Origin: Alphaproteobacteria bacterium
Lineage (GTDB): Bacteria > Pseudomonadota > Alphaproteobacteria > SMXP01
Direction of reading: 5' to 3'
Assembly: GCA_028285305.1 (NCBI GenBank)
Contig: JANQPV010000009.1
Location: forward strand, 124,001-188,000
DNA: 64,000 nucleotides
Position 1 is the stretch's first letter; each line of letters opens with the position of its first letter. This document shows positions 1 to 9,826 of the stretch, in pieces. A program made the position numbers and the translations under genes. The notes beneath the pieces were generated by a model. It worked only from the letters and a program-made list of their open reading frames with translations. It was not told the DNA's origin and did not search any database.

Positions 1-217
1 GATCGCCAACTAAACCTAGTCGGCGCTCCGCGTGGAAGTGCTCGCCGTCAAAGCTCACGATCCCCGCCGCCTCCTGGCCCCGATGTTGAAGCGCATGTAA
101 TCCCAACGCGACGAGGGTGGATGCATTGTCCTCACCGAAAATGCCAAATACTCCGCACTCTTCTCTTAATCTGTCTTCCTCTGGATCAAGAGAAAAGCCA
201 ATGGGGGTATCTTGCAT
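1..217 (-). CDS. purF: Amidophosphoribosyltransferase, N-terminal part (cut by window edge)
   Basis: Commits PRPP to purine synthesis by transferring glutamine amide nitrogen to make phosphoribosylamine. Only the first 72 codons are inside the window. Translation gives a short propeptide of 20 residues followed by Cys21 in the context ECGVFGI, the N-terminal nucleophile exposed after self-cleavage in this family, then LQHRGQEAAGI, a hallmark of class II glutamine amidotransferase domains. The start ATG (217-215) lies just 5 bp after the cvpA stop, so it is co-transcribed with cvpA and radA, the usual cvpA-purF pairing. Family assignment is firm; nothing can be said about the phosphoribosyltransferase half. 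Confidence 0.93.
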   Translation of the reverse strand, partial: MQDTPIGFSLDPEEDRLREECGVFGIFGEDNASTLVALGLHALQHRGQEAAGIVSFDGEHFHAERRLGLVGD

Positions 218-222
218 ATCTG

Positions 223-852
223 TCAGTCCTCTGAGGTCGTTACGATGAGCTGGTCGAGCTCTTGGCGTTCGTTTCGGTCATAGCCTTGCTCTTTGTTTTG
301 CTCGGCTGAGCTCGATCCCGTGTTTGCTTGCGGGCTGGGTTTGGGTGATTGGGCAGCCTGCGAGGCATCTTCTCCCGAAGATACGCCAACATCATCGGGA
401 AAAATGCCTGCAACCCCTTTTATCACGGGCAAGAACGTGGCGTCGCGAAACAATTCCGGTTCTGTACCAGGTTCCGCGATTTGCAAAGTTCCCCAATAGA
501 CCAGTGCCCACAGGAAGAGACCGCGAAATGTGCCAAAAGCGAATCCCGCCACGCGGTCAATCGGTCCTGGGTCGTCCCGGCCAAACCGCCGGCTGATGAT
601 ATTGGTTAGGAACATTGCCGGTATGAGAGCCACGACGAAGACGAACAAGAACGAGGCTGCATCCGCCATTTCCGGAGATGTAAGATACTCCCGAAAGGAG
701 CCGCTCAAGTAGCGAAACGAGGCAATCGCAACAATAACGGCTGAGACCCAAGCGAATATGGTGAGCGTTTCGCGAACGAAGCCGCGCAATAGAGCCATCA
801 GTGCAGAGAGTAAGACGACGACAGCGATGGCGGTGTCAATTCCCGTCAGCAT
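223..852 (-). CDS. cvpA: CvpA family inner-membrane protein
   Basis: A 209-residue protein with four clear hydrophobic segments (about residues 5-22, 30-48, 67-88 and 105-125), matching the CvpA fold first linked to colicin V export. The biochemical role is still unclear in the family. Residues 155-209 form a Ser/Gln/Asn-rich, probably disordered tail. The gene sits directly before purF and after radA on the same strand; the cvpA-purF link is widely conserved and is the strongest support. The ATG at 852 is preceded by a reverse-strand purine-rich stretch. No regulatory site was recognised. Confidence 0.85.
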   Translation of the reverse strand: MLTGIDTAIAVVVLLSALMALLRGFVRETLTIFAWVSAVIVAIASFRYLSGSFREYLTSPEMADAASFLFVFVVALIPAMFLTNIISRRFGRDDPGPIDRVAGFAFGTFRGLFLWALVYWGTLQIAEPGTEPELFRDATFLPVIKGVAGIFPDDVGVSSGEDASQAAQSPKPSPQANTGSSSAEQNKEQGYDRNERQELDQLIVTTSED

Positions 853-894
853 GCTTTTTCTCGCTCATACATCTCTTTGTGTTCCGTTCTGCCC

Positions 895-2289
895 TCAGAT
901 TTCCCGGATCTTTGCAACGAGTTCGTTAAGATCGCCCAATTTGATACACTCCAGCTGGGATGACGGCCTACGAGTTTCCGATGTACTTGGCACTATAGCA
1001 CGTTCGAAGCCAAGTCGTTCCGCTTCTCTTAACCGCGCTTCAGGCTGAGCGACGAGTCGTATCGCTCCTGATAAGCTGATTTCCCCAAACACCACAGTGT
1101 TCTGCGGAAGAGGCCGATTTAGGGCAGACGACACCAAGGAGGCCGCAACCGCCAAATCCGCGGCGGGTTCATTGATGCGAAGTCCCCCGGCGACGTTCAA
1201 GTAAACATCGTGCTGGCCCAGGTTAAGGCCACAGCGTGCATCCAATACTGCCAAAATCATTGCCAAACGCGATGCATCCCAACCGACAACGGCCCGGCGA
1301 GGGGTACCAAGGGATGTGGACGCAACCAGGGTTTGTATCTCAACCAAAACCGGCCTTGACCCCTCCATGCCGGCAAAGACAGCGAGGCCGGGGACATCGC
1401 CGGATTGTTCACTTAAAAAAAGTTCAGAGGGATTATCGACTTCTGCTAGACCTTTGTCTCCCATATGAAACAGGCCAATTTCATTTGTGGCGCCGAAACG
1501 GTTTTTCACTGCTCGCAGAATTCTGTACTGATCGCCGCGTTCACCTTCGAAATACAGCACCGTGTCGACCATATGTTCCAAAACGCGCGGCCCTGCGAGT
1601 TGGCCGTCCTTGGTCACATGGCCCACCATCAAAAGGGCCGAGTTCGATTGCTTGGCAAATCTGATTAGTTCTTGTGCGGACGCCCGTACTTGGGAGACCG
1701 TGCCGGGGGCTGCTGAAATTACGTCCGACCACATGGTCTGGATTGAGTCGATGACAATGAGGGCGTGGTTTGCGGGACTCTTTGACAAGGATGTCAGGAT
1801 GTCGCGCAGTCCTGTTTCGCACGCCAATTGAAGGTCTGCTCCCTCCAAGTTCATGCGCTTTGCGCGCAGTCTAATCTGGTTGATGGATTCCTCACCGGAA
1901 ATGTAAGCGACGGGCAAACCTTGCTCCGCAAGACGTGCGCATATTTGAAGAAGGAGTGTGGATTTCCCGATGCCGGGATCTCCCCCAAGAAGAAGCGTGG
2001 AGCCGGGCACCAATCCGCCTCCGCAGATATGATCATATTCCCGAATCCCCGTCTTAAACCGACGCGGTTCGGCTTGGCCGCCAGTGAGAGAGACAAAGTC
2101 GATGACGTTGCCGCCGTCCTGAACGGGAGTGCTGCTTGGTGTGCTGAATGCCATGCTACCAGGGGGCGATTTCGACGCCGCTTCCAGCTGGATGGTGTTC
2201 CATTCCCCACAGGCGTCGCATTTGCCGGTCCACTTTGAGGTTACGTTACCACACGACTGACAGACATACCGATCCCGAACTCGCGCCAT
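895..2289 (-). CDS. radA: DNA repair protein RadA (Sms)
   Basis: RecA-like ATPase that drives branch migration in recombinational repair. In the 464-residue reading the order is: a zinc finger with Cys10, Cys13, Cys24 and Cys27; Walker A GGDPGIGKST (102-111); Walker B LIVIDS (about 177-182); the RadA-specific KNRFG motif (262-266); and a C-terminal Lon-protease-like domain, which in RadA lacks proteolytic activity. The upstream in-frame ATG at 2301 adds only MIQT; I prefer 2289 because the family begins close to the zinc finger. It is followed by cvpA and purF on the same strand, a typical alphaproteobacterial order. Confidence 0.95.
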   Translation of the reverse strand: MARVRDRYVCQSCGNVTSKWTGKCDACGEWNTIQLEAASKSPPGSMAFSTPSSTPVQDGGNVIDFVSLTGGQAEPRRFKTGIREYDHICGGGLVPGSTLLLGGDPGIGKSTLLLQICARLAEQGLPVAYISGEESINQIRLRAKRMNLEGADLQLACETGLRDILTSLSKSPANHALIVIDSIQTMWSDVISAAPGTVSQVRASAQELIRFAKQSNSALLMVGHVTKDGQLAGPRVLEHMVDTVLYFEGERGDQYRILRAVKNRFGATNEIGLFHMGDKGLAEVDNPSELFLSEQSGDVPGLAVFAGMEGSRPVLVEIQTLVASTSLGTPRRAVVGWDASRLAMILAVLDARCGLNLGQHDVYLNVAGGLRINEPAADLAVAASLVSSALNRPLPQNTVVFGEISLSGAIRLVAQPEARLREAERLGFERAIVPSTSETRRPSSQLECIKLGDLNELVAKIREI

Positions 2290-2413
2290 TGTCTGTATCA
2301 AGACCTCACATAAGGAATAACCGTTTGAACAGCATACCTTATTCGCAGAATTGAGAGAAAAAGATTTCAGCGATGTTTCCCAAGCCTCTTGCGGAATTCA
2401 GAGCCGAGGTGAA

Positions 2414-3184
2414 CTAGCGCTTTATATCAATCTCAATAGGACCATCTGCACGCCCATGAATAAACTGGTCTACGACCTCATTGCCGGAGTTATCGATGTC
2501 GGACGCGGCGCCGGCCCAGACAATTTTGCCATGATAGATCATCGCGATGTAGTCTGCGATCTTGCGGGCGCTTGCCATGTCGTGCGTAATAGACAGAGTT
2601 GTCGCGCCCAGCTCTTGAACACGCTCTACGATAAGATCGTTGATGACATCTGCCATTATGGGATCGAGACCGGTGGTTGGCTCATCAAAGAAAATGATCT
2701 CCGGATGCGTGGCAATAGCGCGGGCGAGGCCAACGCGTTTTTGCATGCCGCCCGACAGCTCCGCTGGGCTCAACGAGGCAACGTCTTTGCCGAGTCCCAC
2801 TTTGGCCAACATTTCAATTGCCACTTCCCGAGCTTCTTTGCGTTTCACGCCTTGGCCTTGGATGAGACCAAAAGAGACGTTTTGCCAAACGGGGAGACTG
2901 TCAAAGAGAGCCGCCCCCTGAAAGAGCATGCCAATTTTGCTGAGAACTTTGCTCCGGTCTTTACCGGAGAGTTTGGTCACGTCTTGTCTGTCAATTCTTA
3001 TCGAGCCCGCATCGGGTTTTACGATCCCCAAGATTGATTTTAGCATCACGGACTTGCCGGTGCCGGATCCCCCGATCACCACAACAGATGAGCCCGTTGG
3101 GATGTTGAGCGTTAGCCCCTGGAGGACGTGCTTGTCGCCAAAACTCTTGCTGACCCCGCTTAGTTCGATCTTGTAGTCGTTCAT
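2414..3184 (-). CDS. mlaF: ABC transporter ATP-binding protein, MlaF type
   Basis: ATPase subunit of an Mla-type phospholipid transport system that keeps the outer membrane asymmetric. The 256 residues contain Walker A GGSGTGKS (38-45), the signature LSGGM (143-147) and Walker B IIFFDEP (163-169), and end soon after the H-loop region, the full size for this family. It begins 4 bp after the mlaE stop, so the two are one unit. The substrate-binding partner mlaD is not next door; a candidate lies at 49678-50133. Assignment as MlaF rather than another MCE-type ATPase rests on the MlaE neighbour. Confidence 0.88.
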   Translation of the reverse strand: MNDYKIELSGVSKSFGDKHVLQGLTLNIPTGSSVVVIGGSGTGKSVMLKSILGIVKPDAGSIRIDRQDVTKLSGKDRSKVLSKIGMLFQGAALFDSLPVWQNVSFGLIQGQGVKRKEAREVAIEMLAKVGLGKDVASLSPAELSGGMQKRVGLARAIATHPEIIFFDEPTTGLDPIMADVINDLIVERVQELGATTLSITHDMASARKIADYIAMIYHGKIVWAGAASDIDNSGNEVVDQFIHGRADGPIEIDIKR

Positions 3185-3188
3185 GGCA

Positions 3189-3962
3189 TCATTCCGAAAA
3201 GAAGATTGTTGTCATGAAATAGTTGGAGGCCAGAATAAAAATGGAGGCGGAGACAACTGCATTGGTCGTGGCGCGTCCCACGCCTTGTGCGCCGCCTTCG
3301 CTATAGTAGCCGTTAAAGCAGCCCATGAGGGCAATTATAAAGCCGAACACGGCGGCCTTGATCAGGCCAGAGGTCACATCACCGACTTCGATGAAGTCAA
3401 TTGTACTGCGGATATAGACCGACGGGTTGAAGTCCAAACTCTGGGTTGCCACAAGAAAGCCTCCCAGGATGCCAATAATATCGGCGACTGCGACCAGGAG
3501 GGGCAAGCAGATGATGGCAGCAACGACCCGCGGCACGATCAAATACTTGACAGGATTGGTTGAAAGGGTGGTGAGCGCGTCTATCTGCTCCGTCACTCGC
3601 ATAGTTCCGATTTCGGCCGCAATAGAGGCGCTCACGCGTCCCGCTACCATCAGGCCGGCCAATACCGGTCCCAGTTCTCTTGTAATGCCGAGGGCCACGA
3701 TATTCGCGACAAAGTTCTCGGCGTTAAAACGCGAACTTCCGATGTAGATCTGAAGCGCAAGAACCCCGCCGGTAAACAATGCGGTCAGGCCGACCACGGG
3801 GAGCGAATAGTACCCCATTCGCAAAAGTTGCTGCAGTACGGCTCGCCAGTAAAATGGCGGCTGGACGGTGTTGATGAGTGCCGAGGCTGCAAAGTTCGCT
3901 AAACGCCCCGCAAGCGCGCATACAACAAGGGCGGTTCGACCGATGGGTTGAAGTATATTCAT
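3189..3962 (-). CDS. mlaE: ABC transporter permease, MlaE type
   Basis: Inner-membrane permease of the phospholipid transporter. The 257-residue protein has several hydrophobic helices and the family signature EIGTMRVTEQIDAL at 117-130, which in MlaE permeases forms the coupling region toward the ATPase. Its ATP-binding partner follows immediately (4 bp gap), and alr precedes it by 24 bp on the same strand, so alr-mlaE-mlaF may be transcribed together. The mlaD, mlaC and mlaB parts are absent here, a split arrangement that is common in alphaproteobacteria. Confidence 0.9.
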   Translation of the reverse strand: MNILQPIGRTALVVCALAGRLANFAASALINTVQPPFYWRAVLQQLLRMGYYSLPVVGLTALFTGGVLALQIYIGSSRFNAENFVANIVALGITRELGPVLAGLMVAGRVSASIAAEIGTMRVTEQIDALTTLSTNPVKYLIVPRVVAAIICLPLLVAVADIIGILGGFLVATQSLDFNPSVYIRSTIDFIEVGDVTSGLIKAAVFGFIIALMGCFNGYYSEGGAQGVGRATTNAVVSASIFILASNYFMTTIFFSE

Positions 3963-3986
3963 ACGTGCGTTGCGCTCTGTCCCCGT

Positions 3987-5123
3987 TCAGCGGCCTGTGT
4001 ATATACGCTTAGAGCGGGCGCCGAGTCTTGTTAAAATTTCGTACGATATTGTGTCAGCTTGCTTCGCGACATCGTCTATCAGATTTTGGGTGTCGATGAG
4101 AGGAACGTGATCGCCTTCACGCAGATATGAGGGCGGTAGATCAGTTACATCAAGGGCGAGCACGTCCATTGAAACCCTGCCCACGATCGGTACGGCGTAG
4201 CTACCGATCATGAGTGAAGAAGTGTTTCCCAGCGATCTCAGTATCCCATCAGCATAGCCCGCACCCACTGTCGCAATTTTGCTGGTTCGTTCGGCCCGGA
4301 ATTCAGCGCCATATCCTACGGTTTCCCCTTCGTCGACATCGCGAAGCTGGAGGATTTTGCCCGCGAACCGAACAACGGGCTGCATTCGGTTTCCCGGCGA
4401 CGGGGAGCCACCGTAAAGCGCAATTCCCGGCCGCACGACGTCAAAGTGATATTCGCTGCCCAAGTGAATTCCGGCGGAGTTCGCCAGCGAGGCCGGTGCG
4501 GGAGGCAGTTTCTCAAGAGAGGAATTGAAGCGGTCCAATTGTCGTTTGTTCAAGGGGTGGTCAGGATCTTCGGCGCACGCTAAATGGCTCATCCAAAGGA
4601 TAATGTTGAGCCGTTCTAGCGACCCCTTTGACTGGGAGAGTTCGCTGATTTCTTTTCGAGACAGACCCAACCGATTCATGCCTGTGTCCATCTGCACAGC
4701 AACCGGGGATTCGGAATCAATCTCTGTTTGCGCAAGAAAAGTCTGGATTTCTTGGATTGTGTTCAGAACGGGGATCAAATTGTGCTTTGCGAACTGAGGC
4801 GCGGCACATAGGTCGAATCCGTTCAGTACGAATATTTTCCGCTCGGGGAACGGCTTGGTGGCCTCCCTGATTTGAACCCCCTCAAACACATTTGCGACAA
4901 AGAAAGTTTTCACACCGTACTCGCATAGGGCAGGGACGATAGGGTCTGCGCCCAATCCATAGGCATCCGCCTTCACGACGGCCGCCGTCTCTGCGGCTCC
5001 GCTCGCTTTGTCCAATCGGTGCCAGTTCTCGCAGACCGCTTTTACGTCCACCTCGAGAGTAGAGTGTTCGATGGGATTGTTTTGCACGTCAGACAGAGTA
5101 CGGATCTTTCGTTTCGGACGCAT
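3987..5123 (-). CDS. alr: Alanine racemase, biosynthetic
   Basis: PLP enzyme making D-alanine for peptidoglycan. The PLP-binding lysine lies in KADAYGLG (Lys51 of this 378-residue reading), and the C-terminal beta domain carries the catalytic-tyrosine context VGYGAEF. An in-frame start at 5168 would add 15 residues (MVCASERF...) that do not resemble the family N-terminus; I chose the inner ATG, though neither has a strong ribosome site. It lies between dnaB and the mlaE-mlaF pair on one strand, and dnaB-alr-radA is a recurring order in this class. Confidence 0.9.
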   Translation of the reverse strand: MRPKRKIRTLSDVQNNPIEHSTLEVDVKAVCENWHRLDKASGAAETAAVVKADAYGLGADPIVPALCEYGVKTFFVANVFEGVQIREATKPFPERKIFVLNGFDLCAAPQFAKHNLIPVLNTIQEIQTFLAQTEIDSESPVAVQMDTGMNRLGLSRKEISELSQSKGSLERLNIILWMSHLACAEDPDHPLNKRQLDRFNSSLEKLPPAPASLANSAGIHLGSEYHFDVVRPGIALYGGSPSPGNRMQPVVRFAGKILQLRDVDEGETVGYGAEFRAERTSKIATVGAGYADGILRSLGNTSSLMIGSYAVPIVGRVSMDVLALDVTDLPPSYLREGDHVPLIDTQNLIDDVAKQADTISYEILTRLGARSKRIYTGR

Positions 5124-5218
5124 TCGGCGTTCCGTGATTGAGCGAAACCTTTCGGAAGCGCACACCATACCCCGAATAGCGGCAGAACTTTGAAGGGAAA
5201 TTAACGTGGGAGGCCGGC

Positions 5219-6862
5219 CTAGTACGACGGCTCAGTCGGATAGTCTTGGTCGCTTTTGTTGCCAAAGCGCGTGATATTGGCCTCAAACTGGAGCTCAACG
5301 GTGCCCGTTGGTCCGTGACGCTGCTTGCCGATGATAAGTTCGGCTAGGCCGTGGACCTTCTTGATTTCAAGCATCCAGGCCTCCATCCGCTGGAGGTCAT
5401 CTTCAGGTGGTTTGATGCGCTCCAGATAGTATTCTTCGCGATAGACGAACATGACGACGTCGGCGTCTTGTTCGATCGAGCCAGATTCCCGGAGGTCCGC
5501 CAATTGAGGACGCTTATCATCGCGGTCTTCGACCTTTCTCGACAGTTGCGACAAGGCGATGATTGGAATATTCAGCTCTTTGGCCAGTGCCTTTAGGCCC
5601 TGTGTGACTTCCGAGACTTCTTGCACGCGGCCATCGTTCCGGCGCGAGCCCGAGGTCGTCACAAGCTGCAAGTAATCGACGACCAGTAAATCGAGGCCCT
5701 GCTGGCGCTGCAATCGCCGCGCCCGCGCGGCAAGCGCGGCGATTGAGAGGCCTCCAGTATCATCGATATATAGGGGAAGTGAGGTCAGTGTTTGGTGCGC
5801 TTCCACGTAAGCGCGAAATTCCTCCTCCGTGATGTCTCCTTTGCGAAGGCGGTGCGAAGGGATCTGGGATTGTTCCGAGAGAATTCGGGTTGCGAGCTGC
5901 TCCGATGACATTTCAAGGGAGTAGAAACCGACGATGCCACCGCGTTCCCGTCTTGGGGAACCGTCTGGATTTTCGCCCTGCTGATAGGCCTTGGCGACGT
6001 TAAACGCGATGTTTGTCGCGAGCGCGGTTTTTCCCATGGACGGGCGCCCCGCCAGAATGATCAAATCAGACTCGTGCAGTCCGCCCAACTTGTGGTCCAA
6101 ATCGATGAAGTCGGTGCCGATGCCTGACAATCCCCCTTCTCGCTGGCACGCCTCGCTTGTGATGCGTACGGACTGTTGCGCGGCTTCGTCGAAGGAGATA
6201 AATCCACCTTCGTACAAACCATGTTCTGCCAACGAATAGAGCCTTTGTTCTGCCTCGGCGATCTGTTCGCTTGGACCAGTGTCCAAATCCACGTCCAGCG
6301 CGCTGTTGACGACATCCTGGCCAATTTCGACCAAACTGCGCCGCTGATAGAGTTCAAAGACGATGCGCGCATATTCCGGCGCATTGATGACAGTCGGGGC
6401 GGCGCCTGCCAAGCGCACCAAATATCCGGTTCCACCAACATCTTGAATCGTGGGATCCGTTTCAAAGTAAGGTTTGAGCGTGACCGGTGATGCGAGTTGC
6501 CCGCGGCTGATTAAGGTGCTGACGATATGGAAGATACGCTGATGAAGGGGTTCGTAGAAATGTTCCGGATTGAGGACGTCTGAAACGCGCTCATAGGCGT
6601 TGTTGTTAATGAGTATCGCACCAAGTAATGATTGTTCCGCCTCAATATTGTTCGGCAGTTCATTATAGGGGATTGACCGCAGATCGCTTGAGGTATTGGT
6701 CCCGTTCACGGCACCGGAATCGTCGTGGCTGGGCTGCAAGCGCTCTGCTTCAGAAACTCCGTTCCCTGATGAAGTCTCTACTTCGACCGGTGATTCAGAC
6801 CCTTCTTGCGAAGTTCCACTTTCGTTCGTTTCTTGAGGGGGGTCCAAGTCATCCGAAGCCAT
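5219..6862 (-). CDS. dnaB: Replicative DNA helicase DnaB
   Basis: Hexameric fork helicase. The 547 residues begin with a roughly 65-residue acidic, Ser/Thr/Glu-rich extension not needed for the fold, then the N-terminal primase-interacting domain (about 66-175), a linker, and the RecA-like domain with Walker A GRPSMGKT (272-279) and Walker B LLVVDYLQL. The C-terminus includes the R-finger region GKQRHGPTG. It is longer than the usual 470 or so because of the N-terminal extension. No in-frame intein interruption is visible around the Walker A site, a common intein site in dnaB. Confidence 0.96.
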   Translation of the reverse strand: MASDDLDPPQETNESGTSQEGSESPVEVETSSGNGVSEAERLQPSHDDSGAVNGTNTSSDLRSIPYNELPNNIEAEQSLLGAILINNNAYERVSDVLNPEHFYEPLHQRIFHIVSTLISRGQLASPVTLKPYFETDPTIQDVGGTGYLVRLAGAAPTVINAPEYARIVFELYQRRSLVEIGQDVVNSALDVDLDTGPSEQIAEAEQRLYSLAEHGLYEGGFISFDEAAQQSVRITSEACQREGGLSGIGTDFIDLDHKLGGLHESDLIILAGRPSMGKTALATNIAFNVAKAYQQGENPDGSPRRERGGIVGFYSLEMSSEQLATRILSEQSQIPSHRLRKGDITEEEFRAYVEAHQTLTSLPLYIDDTGGLSIAALAARARRLQRQQGLDLLVVDYLQLVTTSGSRRNDGRVQEVSEVTQGLKALAKELNIPIIALSQLSRKVEDRDDKRPQLADLRESGSIEQDADVVMFVYREEYYLERIKPPEDDLQRMEAWMLEIKKVHGLAELIIGKQRHGPTGTVELQFEANITRFGNKSDQDYPTEPSY

Positions 6863-7072
6863 CTCAATGGTCTAAACCAGAGCAGGATTCGTGAAAAGCG
6901 GGAATCGAGACAATTCACAAATTTCAAATGGTTGTATGCAAGGACAGGGAAGGTCAGTGAGGTGCCCCGGGCATAACGCGTCCGGGGGATGGGCTTTATT
7001 CAGTCCACTGACGAGTTTTTCGGAAGTGTCCAACAGATATGGAGGCCCGCGCTACTCTAGTGAAATGCGCGC

Positions 7073-7732
7073 TCAGTCTTGCGAGGGTTCGTCTTCTGCT
7101 TCAGAAGCTTGCGGCTCGGTTTCTTCGGTTGTCTCTTCAGACGCCTCCGCATCGGTCAAGTTTGCCTCTGCGGCTTCGGCCAGATCGGCACGCTCAAACA
7201 CGTCTTCTGCCTCTATTGCTTCCTCGTCATCGAATTCGTCAGGTCCGCCGATTAGGATTTCACCCTGAGCCTGTCGTTCCGCCTCTTCGGGCGAGCGCGC
7301 CACATTCAATTCAATCATCACGCTGACTTCTGGATGCAGCACCACTCGGATATTGTGTAGGCCAATCATCTTGATAGGTCGGTCAAGGCTGACTTGGCTG
7401 CGTTGAATGGTTGTGCCGCCTTCCGTAACTGCGTTGGAGATATCCCGGGTTGTCACCGAACCATAGAGCTGGCCAGACTCGCCTGCCTGACGAATAACCG
7501 TGATCATTTGGCCATCGAGTTGCTCGGAGACCGCTTCTGCATCATTCTTGCGTTCCAAGTTTTGAGCTTCCAACTGAACCCGCTGGGTCTGAAAGTATTC
7601 CAGGTTCGCTTTGTTGGAGCGGAGCGCCTTTTTCTGGGGCAGCAAAAAATTGCGTGCATAGCCGTCTTTGACTTTGACCACATCACCCATTTGGCCAAGC
7701 TTTTCTATGCGCTCGAGTAAGATAACTTCCAT
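7073..7732 (-). CDS. rplI: 50S ribosomal protein L9 with long acidic tail
   Basis: The N-terminal domain begins [14 protein letters not shown] and contains the RNA-binding GYARNFLLP stretch, followed by the long linker helix and C-terminal domain ending near residue 150. The chain runs to 219 residues instead of about 150, the extra 60 or so being very rich in Glu, Asp and Ala. Such acidic extensions of L9 are known in some alphaproteobacteria. It ends the rpsF-rpsR-DUF2232 gene series, starting 7 bp after the DUF2232 stop. Function of the tail is unknown. Confidence 0.95.
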   Translation of the reverse strand: MEVILLERIEKLGQMGDVVKVKDGYARNFLLPQKKALRSNKANLEYFQTQRVQLEAQNLERKNDAEAVSEQLDGQMITVIRQAGESGQLYGSVTTRDISNAVTEGGTTIQRSQVSLDRPIKMIGLHNIRVVLHPEVSVMIELNVARSPEEAERQAQGEILIGGPDEFDDEEAIEAEDVFERADLAEAAEANLTDAEASEETTEETEPQASEAEDEPSQD

Positions 7733-7739
7733 CTTGTCC

Positions 7740-8711
7740 TCAGTCTGAAGGGCCGACAGGGCCGGGCTTAATTTTACGCCTCAGATCAAACCACTGATCC
7801 GTCAAGCCCATGATTGCAACTAAAATCGGAAAGCCAGGGAATACAGCCAACGCTATGTAAAAGACAACCAAAAAAAAGGGGTGTTGCCGGGACTGCTCGG
7901 AAACCAGGTGGGCGAGCCCCAGGCCAACAAAAAAGAACGGTGTCAGGACAACCGCGACCATAGACCACGACAGCAACGCGATATCTCCGCCCATCACGCT
8001 TGCGCCGATCAGGAGCAAAAGGGCGATGCTAAAGATCTCAGGGAGTTGGACGGATGCAATCCGAAGAGGAGGCCGTACGCTTCGACCAAGACGGCTCAGG
8101 AGCCACTGGGCGAGCCAGGCATTGGCGATCAGCATCAAAAGCATGCCCACGCTGATGATCGCTGGCGCGATTGCGCTTGCTAGAGATATGAACTCCTCGG
8201 CACTGACAGGAGAATTGTTGTCGGCTAGAATTTGTTCGATTCCTTCTTCGCCTTCCAAAAGAAGCAAAATCGACTCCTTGAAGAGAGACCTCACGCCTCC
8301 GTCCGCCCCCATCGCCGAGACGAACAACATCGCGATGAACACCAAAGCCGCTATCGTGCAGATAACGATGATCGTCGACGTGGAGTACCATCCGCTCGTG
8401 TCTCCAAGCGATTGATTGTCGCTTGGCTGTTTGCGCCGTTTGAGCAAGGCCAACATGGCAAGCGTTGGTGCAGCGAACATGAGCGCAAAGGCAAAGGAGG
8501 CGTTGGGACCCATCGAGCCTGCGATGGCAAGTCCCGCCGTAAGGCTGGATATCCAAAAGCCTGCAAATCCTGCTGTGGAAAGCCCGGTGAGCATAAGCGG
8601 AAATGGAATGAACATGCTGGTGATCGAACCAACAACACTCATTGAGCTGATGAACAGAAAAGCGCAGAAAATTCCCGCCAGCACACCAGGCAGAATATAA
8701 GATCGCAGCAT
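7740..8711 (-). CDS. DUF2232 family multi-pass membrane protein
   Basis: About 323 residues with roughly eight hydrophobic segments and no catalytic motif I recognise. It resembles the DUF2232 (YybS-like) membrane family, which in alphaproteobacteria is regularly placed between rpsR and rplI, as here. I start it at the ATG at 8711 ([13 protein letters not shown]), since the segment encoded upstream to 8768 (MCGDRSKHRS...) is charged and unlike the family. The biochemical role is not known. The gene spacing suggests co-transcription with the ribosomal protein genes. Confidence 0.8.
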   Translation of the reverse strand: MLRSYILPGVLAGIFCAFLFISSMSVVGSITSMFIPFPLMLTGLSTAGFAGFWISSLTAGLAIAGSMGPNASFAFALMFAAPTLAMLALLKRRKQPSDNQSLGDTSGWYSTSTIIVICTIAALVFIAMLFVSAMGADGGVRSLFKESILLLLEGEEGIEQILADNNSPVSAEEFISLASAIAPAIISVGMLLMLIANAWLAQWLLSRLGRSVRPPLRIASVQLPEIFSIALLLLIGASVMGGDIALLSWSMVAVVLTPFFFVGLGLAHLVSEQSRQHPFFLVVFYIALAVFPGFPILVAIMGLTDQWFDLRRKIKPGPVGPSD

Positions 8712-8783
8712 GCTCGATTTCGCCTTCGCGGAACTCAACGACCGATGTTTGGATCGGTCGCCGCACACCGCTTTTTCACAACA

Positions 8784-9047
8784 CTATTTGACTACGTAAG
8801 GCAAAAGCGCCAAGTACCGCGCCCTTTTGATGGCTTTGGATAGTTCTCTCTGCTTTTTCGCCGATACCGCTGTAATTCGGCTCGGAACAATTTTTCCGCG
8901 TTCCGATATAAAGCGCTGAAGCAACTTTACGTCTTTGTAATCGATGGCTGGTGCGTTCGGGCCCGAGAATGGGCAAGTTTTCCGCCGTCGGAAAAAGGGA
9001 CGCCGTCCGCCGCCACCGCTTGGAGCTCTGGATTGGGGTCGATTCAT
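8784..9047 (-). CDS. rpsR: 30S ribosomal protein S18
   Basis: 87 residues containing the family core [21 protein letters not shown] and a basic C-terminal half ([20 protein letters not shown]). The first ten residues are rich in Gly, Arg and Ser. Its ATG overlaps the rpsF stop by four bases (ATGA at 9044-9047), implying translational coupling; S18 and S6 bind each other on the 30S platform, so balanced synthesis makes sense. Confidence 0.97.
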   Translation of the reverse strand: MNRPQSRAPSGGGGRRPFFRRRKTCPFSGPNAPAIDYKDVKLLQRFISERGKIVPSRITAVSAKKQRELSKAIKRARYLALLPYVVK

Positions 9048-9523
9048 TCGGCGGCTCCTTCAGTTTCCGGCTTTGCCTCTTCAGCTGCGGCCGGCGTTTC
9101 TTTGGGTTTTTCGTCATCGCGGCGGTCACGGGGTCGATCATCGTCACGGCGGCGCCGGTCATCAGGGCGATCGCCGCGCGGTCTTCTATCGTCTCCCCGG
9201 TTGCGACTGCGCATAATCGCGGACTCCTCGGGATCCAATTCGTCCACGCGGATCGTCATGTATCTCAAGACATCCTCGTTTATTCTCATCTGGCGTTCCA
9301 TTTCCGCGACGGCGTCATGGGAGGCGTCGATGTTGAACAAACAATAATGACCCTTTCTGTTTTTGTTTACCCGGTAGGCCAGTGTTCGAAGACCCCAATA
9401 TTCTCTCTTTTCGATCTTGCCGCCTCCATCTTCGATGATCTGGGCGAGACCGTCTGCGAGCGTATCGACTTGTTGGGGAGAAATGTCCTGTCGTGCAATG
9501 AGCACGTGTTCGTAAAGGGGCAT
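9044..9523 (-). CDS. rpsF: 30S ribosomal protein S6
   Basis: 159 residues. The ferredoxin-like core starts [15 protein letters not shown] and includes [20 protein letters not shown], both typical of S6. After residue 110 comes a tail of repeated Arg-Asp and Pro/Glu/Ala stretches ([18 protein letters not shown]), longer than in E. coli but common in this class. First gene of the rpsF-rpsR-DUF2232-rplI set. The upstream region is shared with fabD on the other strand. Confidence 0.96.
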   Translation of the reverse strand: MPLYEHVLIARQDISPQQVDTLADGLAQIIEDGGGKIEKREYWGLRTLAYRVNKNRKGHYCLFNIDASHDAVAEMERQMRINEDVLRYMTIRVDELDPEESAIMRSRNRGDDRRPRGDRPDDRRRRDDDRPRDRRDDEKPKETPAAAEEAKPETEGAAE

Positions 9524-9826
9524 AGGAAAACCTTTCCGTGTTAAGATTGCGGCGCCCGCGTCACCCCTTATGTCTTACGATTGTGTAGCGGACGGTGGCT
9601 CAATCAACGGGGAGCGTCTGACCAATTCGCCAGCACGCTCCAAACCTGTCTCGGTGTTGATGACCGCAATCAGTGTAAGCGCGCGGTTATAGTAGAAGGC
9701 GGCAGAAATGCAAGCGGAGAACGAAATTGTTTCTGCTGGGAACTCTTGACACAAAATCCTGTGACGTGTCTTTTGGCGCCATCGACAGGTTTCACTCATT
9801 CATTGGGCAGATAGAGAAAAAACGCG
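9524..9826. promoter_or_regulatory. Divergent intergenic region rpsF/fabD
   Basis: 303 bp between two genes that start in opposite directions, so it should hold both promoters. I could not assign convincing -35/-10 pairs. The rpsF side (about 9530-9600) contains a GC-rich run GGCGCCCGC that could form an S6:S18-type leader hairpin, but I cannot show the specific motif. No open frame in it resembles a known protein. Confidence 0.4.
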
